Shown here piece by piece: positions 59,674-64,000 of a stretch of 64,000 bases of DNA (positions within the stretch are counted from its first letter, which is position 1; each line of letters starts with the position of its first letter). The translations under genes and the position numbers were made by a program. The notes beneath the pieces are model-generated. The model did not search any database, was not told the origin of the DNA, and was given only the letters and a program-made list of their open reading frames with translations. The stretch is from positions 1-64,000 of the forward strand of contig CAMDLY010000006.1 of the NCBI GenBank assembly GCA_945902115.1, in the 5' to 3' direction. The stretch comes from Lishizhenia tianjinensis. GTDB taxonomy: Bacteria > Bacteroidota > Bacteroidia > Flavobacteriales_D > Crocinitomicaceae.

Positions 59674-62297
59674 AATTGTAAAAGTAATTTTAAGTTAATC
59701 CTCCTATTTGTGAGGTAATTGGGAACAGAAAAGAAGGTGCCATTTACATCTTGAATCCATTGTTTTGACAGGACATTTCTAATGCCGAGAAGGTTGAATA
59801 TCTCAAGGCTAATTTCTGCATTCTCAAATAAAGCAATGAGTCTTTTGTTTTTGATTTTCGATTGCTCTGACAAAAGATCGTATGAAAATCCAATGTCTAC
59901 TCTGAAATAAGATTTCATTCTAAGAGTATCTTTAAAGCGTTCTCTATCGGGTGGGCCATAAGGTAGCCTTGAGCCATATTGTAATCCCATTTGTACGGAG
60001 AATTGCTCGAAATTTGGCATTTGGTCCTGTATAAGCATGCCTACTGTCAGCAATTGATCCGTCGGTCTTGGAATAAATCCAGGTTCAATAATTGCAGAAT
60101 CTGCAACGGTTTGGTCCTCGCTGTAACCAAAAATAATTCGTTCACCGTTTTGGTTGTAATAGACTTTGTAAGCGTCACCTTCAATATCCTCCTGAACTGT
60201 CATGAGGCCAACTTTGAAAAAAGATTCAATTCCAGGCACGAATTCGCCATTTATATTGGCATCAATACCATAAGCGAAGCCCCGTGCATTATTGGTGGCA
60301 TAATAGCGAGTTCGTACATTATCAATTTCGTAAGGGTTGATATTCCATAGGTATTTATAATAAATTTCAGCACTTAATTTGAAAGGAGTATTTCTGCCCC
60401 ATAATTGAAAAAAGTAATCTGTTCCTAAAATAGCATGCAACGATTTTTGCGATTTAACATCCAGTTGTAAATTCCCTCCAAAATCCCGAAATTCTCGGTA
60501 AAAGGGAGGTTGATAGTATAAACCGGTGGCAAATCGATACACTACTTGTCTTCTCACCAACTTATTTTTTTGAACCATATAATTTCTGGGAAAATACTGA
60601 AGAGAAAATCTTGGAGTCACATATAGTTCTTTATTTACGGATGTATAGCCCATGCGCGAACCAATTGAAATAGCCCACTTAGAAGCAGATTCCTGAAGAG
60701 TATCTAACCAGATCTTTTTAATTGCTTTTCCTGAGGTAAGGTCTTTATAGGGGACAGATATTTGCACATTTTTTTTAATATTCGCACGAATAATATTCCA
60801 TTGTAAATATGCTGTAGAACGTGAACCATTCAGTTGTGCTCTATTTTTTATTGTTTCAAATAATTCCACCTCAGTTGGTGATCCTTGGGGTAGGCTATAA
60901 CCTGCAGAATCAAGTAATTTCCACTCACTTAAGGTATCTGAAAATTGATCTACCTGAAAATTTAAGCCCCATTTAAGCTGATGCTGTAAGAGGGATGAGG
61001 TGGTTTTAATAGATTTAAAGCGAAACTCGCCCTCGTGATAAACATTGGCAATTGTTGCCTTCAATCTATTTCTTCCGTGATTTAGAAAAGAACCAATGCC
61101 AAGTACGGCAATGGAGTCACCAAACTCTTCTTTCGATGGATCTGTCTCTAGTTGATTGATGTAATACTGACCTAACACATCGAAATACTCCTTTTCATCA
61201 GAATAAAAAATGGTAGAATAAAAATCAAGATTTAATTGTTTAGTAGGTCTGTACTTAAGAGCAAGTCCTCCCATGCTGGTTTCAAATTTTGTCTGTTCTT
61301 GTCCGTCAAAATATATAGAGAATGTATACGCTTCATTTGCCACGCCAAAATCAGTTTTTTGTGACTCAGGGCTAAACCTGAAGTTATTGGAGGAGTAATG
61401 ACCTAGCAAAACGAGGTCTGTCTTTTCCGTTAAAGAATAGGTAGCTAATAACTGAGCATCCATAAAAACCGGATTATATGCTCCTTTAGTCGGTAAAGAA
61501 TTCAATAGATAGCCATTTGATCGGTATCGTGAACCGATGAGGTAATTAAAACGCTGATTTACACGCTGTCCGACATACGCTTCTACACCGAGTAATGAAA
61601 TAAGTGCTCCAGATTCCAAGCTATCAGGTGATTTATATGTGATATCCAATACAGAACTCAACCTATCCCCATAGTTTGCCTGGAATCCGCCTGCTGAGAA
61701 TTGTAGTGATTGCACCAAAGAACTATGTATAAAGCTCATTCCCTCTTGTTGCCCACTTCTAGTTAAAAAGGGACGATAAACCTGAAATCCGTTAACGTAA
61801 ACAAGATTTTCATCATAATTTCCTCCACGAACATTGTAATTTGAAGTTAATTCGTTGTTGCTAGTTGCAGGAGTACTGTAAACTAAGCTCTTCTCGACAG
61901 AGCCAGTAATTTTTCGATAGTCTAAGGGTTTAAGATATTCTAACTCGAATGGATCTTTTTTTTCTTCAACTAGGGTAATTTGACGAATATTTGAGATATT
62001 GAATTTTACTGTTTCAATTGTTTGCGCTGCACTTTCAATTACAATTGTTTCTCTCTGAATAAATTGCCCATCAAATCTATAACGTACTTTTAGTGTATCT
62101 CCTCTATTCGCGAAAAAAGTATATTCTCCCGTGGAGTCCGAAATAAATGAATTTCTTTTGTACGTGGAAACTTCAATTACAACTCCTTGTATACCTTGAT
62201 TATTTTTTGAAACACATTTTCCACTGACTTTTACAAGTTGCGCTTGCACCGAAAAGCAGGAAAAAAGCAAAAAAACGAGTAAAAACAAGAATTTCAT
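59670..62297 (-). CDS. TonB-dependent outer membrane receptor with N-terminal carboxypeptidase-regulatory-like domain
   Basis: VSGKCVSKNNQGIQGVVIEVSTY...; plug NELTSNYNVRGGNYDENLVYVNGFQVYRPF...SLVQSLQFSAGGFQANYGDRLSSVLDI. Confidence 0.92.
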   Translation of the reverse strand: MKFLFLLVFLLFSCFSVQAQLVKVSGKCVSKNNQGIQGVVIEVSTYKRNSFISDSTGEYTFFANRGDTLKVRYRFDGQFIQRETIVIESAAQTIETVKFNISNIRQITLVEEKKDPFELEYLKPLDYRKITGSVEKSLVYSTPATSNNELTSNYNVRGGNYDENLVYVNGFQVYRPFLTRSGQQEGMSFIHSSLVQSLQFSAGGFQANYGDRLSSVLDITYKSPDSLESGALISLLGVEAYVGQRVNQRFNYLIGSRYRSNGYLLNSLPTKGAYNPVFMDAQLLATYSLTEKTDLVLLGHYSSNNFRFSPESQKTDFGVANEAYTFSIYFDGQEQTKFETSMGGLALKYRPTKQLNLDFYSTIFYSDEKEYFDVLGQYYINQLETDPSKEEFGDSIAVLGIGSFLNHGRNRLKATIANVYHEGEFRFKSIKTTSSLLQHQLKWGLNFQVDQFSDTLSEWKLLDSAGYSLPQGSPTEVELFETIKNRAQLNGSRSTAYLQWNIIRANIKKNVQISVPYKDLTSGKAIKKIWLDTLQESASKWAISIGSRMGYTSVNKELYVTPRFSLQYFPRNYMVQKNKLVRRQVVYRFATGLYYQPPFYREFRDFGGNLQLDVKSQKSLHAILGTDYFFQLWGRNTPFKLSAEIYYKYLWNINPYEIDNVRTRYYATNNARGFAYGIDANINGEFVPGIESFFKVGLMTVQEDIEGDAYKVYYNQNGERIIFGYSEDQTVADSAIIEPGFIPRPTDQLLTVGMLIQDQMPNFEQFSVQMGLQYGSRLPYGPPDRERFKDTLRMKSYFRVDIGFSYDLLSEQSKIKNKRLIALFENAEISLEIFNLLGIRNVLSKQWIQDVNGTFFSVPNYLTNRRINLKLLLQF

Positions 62298-62482
62298 GAG
62301 TGTAAAATTAAACCTTTAACGCATTATTTACGTATTTATTTTTGGCATTTGGGCCAAGCCTACTAAAAGACTAACTTTACGTTATTGGAATATATGAAGC
62401 AGAATTAATCCTCATTTTATTCAAACTTTTATTAGGGAAAGAAATAATTATTGGCAATATAATTTATTAAAAAGACGTATAA

Positions 62483-64000
62483 ATGAAAATAATTAACATT
62501 TTAATAGTTTCATTAGTTAGTACAATGAGCTCGGGCCTCCTGGCCCAATTCTCACCAGAGAAGTTTTTTGGCTACGCGATAGGCAGCAAATTTACCCGTC
62601 ATGATAGGGTAGTGGCCTATTTTCAGGAATTACAGGATAACTTCCCCAAAAGTGTAAAAACTATTCCCTACGGTAAAACATATGAAGGCAGAGAGTTACT
62701 AACCGTATTTATCGGTTCAGAGGAAATTATCAAAAATATCGAGGGGATTAAAAATAATCATTCACTTCTCGATAAAGAAAATGTAGCGATTGTCTGGCTC
62801 AGTTATAACGTGCATGGGAATGAAAGTTCAGGAACAGAAGCGGCAATGCAAACAGCCTACCGATTGTTAACGGACAAGCAAGATTACTTAAAAAATGTTC
62901 TCGTAATTATGGACCCATGTTTGAATCCAGATGGTCGCGATCGTTATGTAAATTTTTATAATCAGTATGGTAATGCACCTTTCGATCCACATAGTTTTTC
63001 AGTAGAACATAATGAAACTTGGCCGGGGGGAAGACCAAATCATTACCTTTTCGATCTGAACAGGGATTGGGCTTGGATGACACAGATAGAGTCAAAGCAG
63101 CGAGTAGCGGTTTATAACCAATGGTTACCCCATGTTCACGTGGACTTTCATGAACAGGGAATTAATGAGCCTTATTATTTCCCTCCAGCTGCAGAACCGT
63201 TTCATGAAGTCATTACCAATTGGCAGCGAGACTTTCAAAAAGATATAGGAAAGAATCACGCTTCCTATTTTGATAAAGAGGGATGGTTGTACTTTTCTAA
63301 AGAAATTTTCGATTTGCTTTATCCTAGTTACGGGGACACCTATCCCACTTACAGCGGATCAATTGGAATGACATACGAACAAGGCGGTAGTGGTAGAGCA
63401 GGACTCGCGGTAATCACACAGGTGGGTGACACGCTTACACTTTTAGATCGTGTGAAGCATCATGTTACTACAGGATTGTCAACTGTTGAAATGGCATCAA
63501 TCCATGCAGGAAAATTAATCAAAGAATTTAAATCGTTTCACAGCGTAAAAAATTATAAATATAAAACCTTCATTCTAGCAGGTGAAGAGCAACGGCTTTC
63601 CTCTTTATTAAAATTGTTAGACAACAATAATGTGGAATATCACAAGTCAACTGAGAATACAACCGTGAAAGCATATAATTATTTATCTACGAAGCAAGAG
63701 CAAGTCAAATTAACGGGTAAAGAATATATTGTATCTATAAATCAAAGTAAAGGGACCCTAGTCAACGTTCTTTTCGAACCGAAAACTTACTTGGCAGATT
63801 CTCTTACCTACGATATTTCTGCTTGGACATTGCCTTATGCTTACGGGTTGGATTGTTGGGCTTCAGCAGATTTTGTAAAAGTGGACGATAAAAGAAAAGG
63901 AATGCTTTCGACGAAGATCATAAAACTGGATCCTAGTGCTTATGCCTATGTGGTGGATTGGAATTCTTTTCAGTCTGCAAGGTTTTTGGCACAAGCACTG
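62483..64000 (+). CDS. M14-family zinc metallocarboxypeptidase (3' truncated by window edge)
   Basis: My translation from the ATG at 62483: MKIINILIVSLVSTMSSGLLAQFSPEKFFGYAIGSKFTRHDRVVAYFQEL...AIVWLSYNVHGNESSGTEAAMQTAYRLL. Zinc-site-like HGNES; frame open to the window end. Absent from the ORF track because no stop is reached. Confidence 0.85.
   Translation, partial: MKIINILIVSLVSTMSSGLLAQFSPEKFFGYAIGSKFTRHDRVVAYFQELQDNFPKSVKTIPYGKTYEGRELLTVFIGSEEIIKNIEGIKNNHSLLDKENVAIVWLSYNVHGNESSGTEAAMQTAYRLLTDKQDYLKNVLVIMDPCLNPDGRDRYVNFYNQYGNAPFDPHSFSVEHNETWPGGRPNHYLFDLNRDWAWMTQIESKQRVAVYNQWLPHVHVDFHEQGINEPYYFPPAAEPFHEVITNWQRDFQKDIGKNHASYFDKEGWLYFSKEIFDLLYPSYGDTYPTYSGSIGMTYEQGGSGRAGLAVITQVGDTLTLLDRVKHHVTTGLSTVEMASIHAGKLIKEFKSFHSVKNYKYKTFILAGEEQRLSSLLKLLDNNNVEYHKSTENTTVKAYNYLSTKQEQVKLTGKEYIVSINQSKGTLVNVLFEPKTYLADSLTYDISAWTLPYAYGLDCWASADFVKVDDKRKGMLSTKIIKLDPSAYAYVVDWNSFQSARFLAQAL

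Noticed and set aside
59991-60350. 119-aa plus-strand ORF opposite the TonB receptor
   Set aside because: Antisense to the beta-barrel coding region; no motif support.
1-64000. Search for tRNA/rRNA, IS elements, prophage, toxin-antitoxin or defence islands
   Set aside because: Intergenic gaps are short and no transposase, integrase, restriction, Cas or structural RNA signature was seen by eye; small unknown RNAs cannot be excluded.

Overview
A gene-dense, AT-rich chromosomal window of a Bacteroidetes/Flavobacteriales-like bacterium. Supporting signs are rpoB-rpoC organisation, GldF/GldG, type IX secretion (T9SS) sorting domains, and TTG-N19-20-TAnnTTTG promoters. Most of the window is core genome: rpoBC, fbaA, accD, upp, phoH-purC-panB plus a BtuFCD-like ABC importer, rplM-rpsI-rpsB-tsf-pyrH-frr, and pssA/purS. 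I saw no tRNA, rRNA, CRISPR array, prophage or IS element. The best candidate for an undescribed system is the tightly coupled cluster at about 8186-12997. Its first three genes encode a DUF6695-like protein with a permuted-papain/LRAT-like His...Cys arrangement, a divergent fold-type I PLP enzyme, and a divergent fold-type III PLP decarboxylase-like enzyme in which the usual EPGR motif reads EFGQ. An HMA-domain lipoprotein and an alpha/beta hydrolase follow directly. Other points of interest are a PNGase F-like T9SS protein split by a LamG domain, a large PorU2-like C25 peptidase paired with a PorV-family protein, an unlisted 49-aa ORF convergent to the hydrolase gene, and a truncated M14 peptidase at the right edge that is missing from the ORF track. 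All product calls come from reading motifs by eye; no database search was run.
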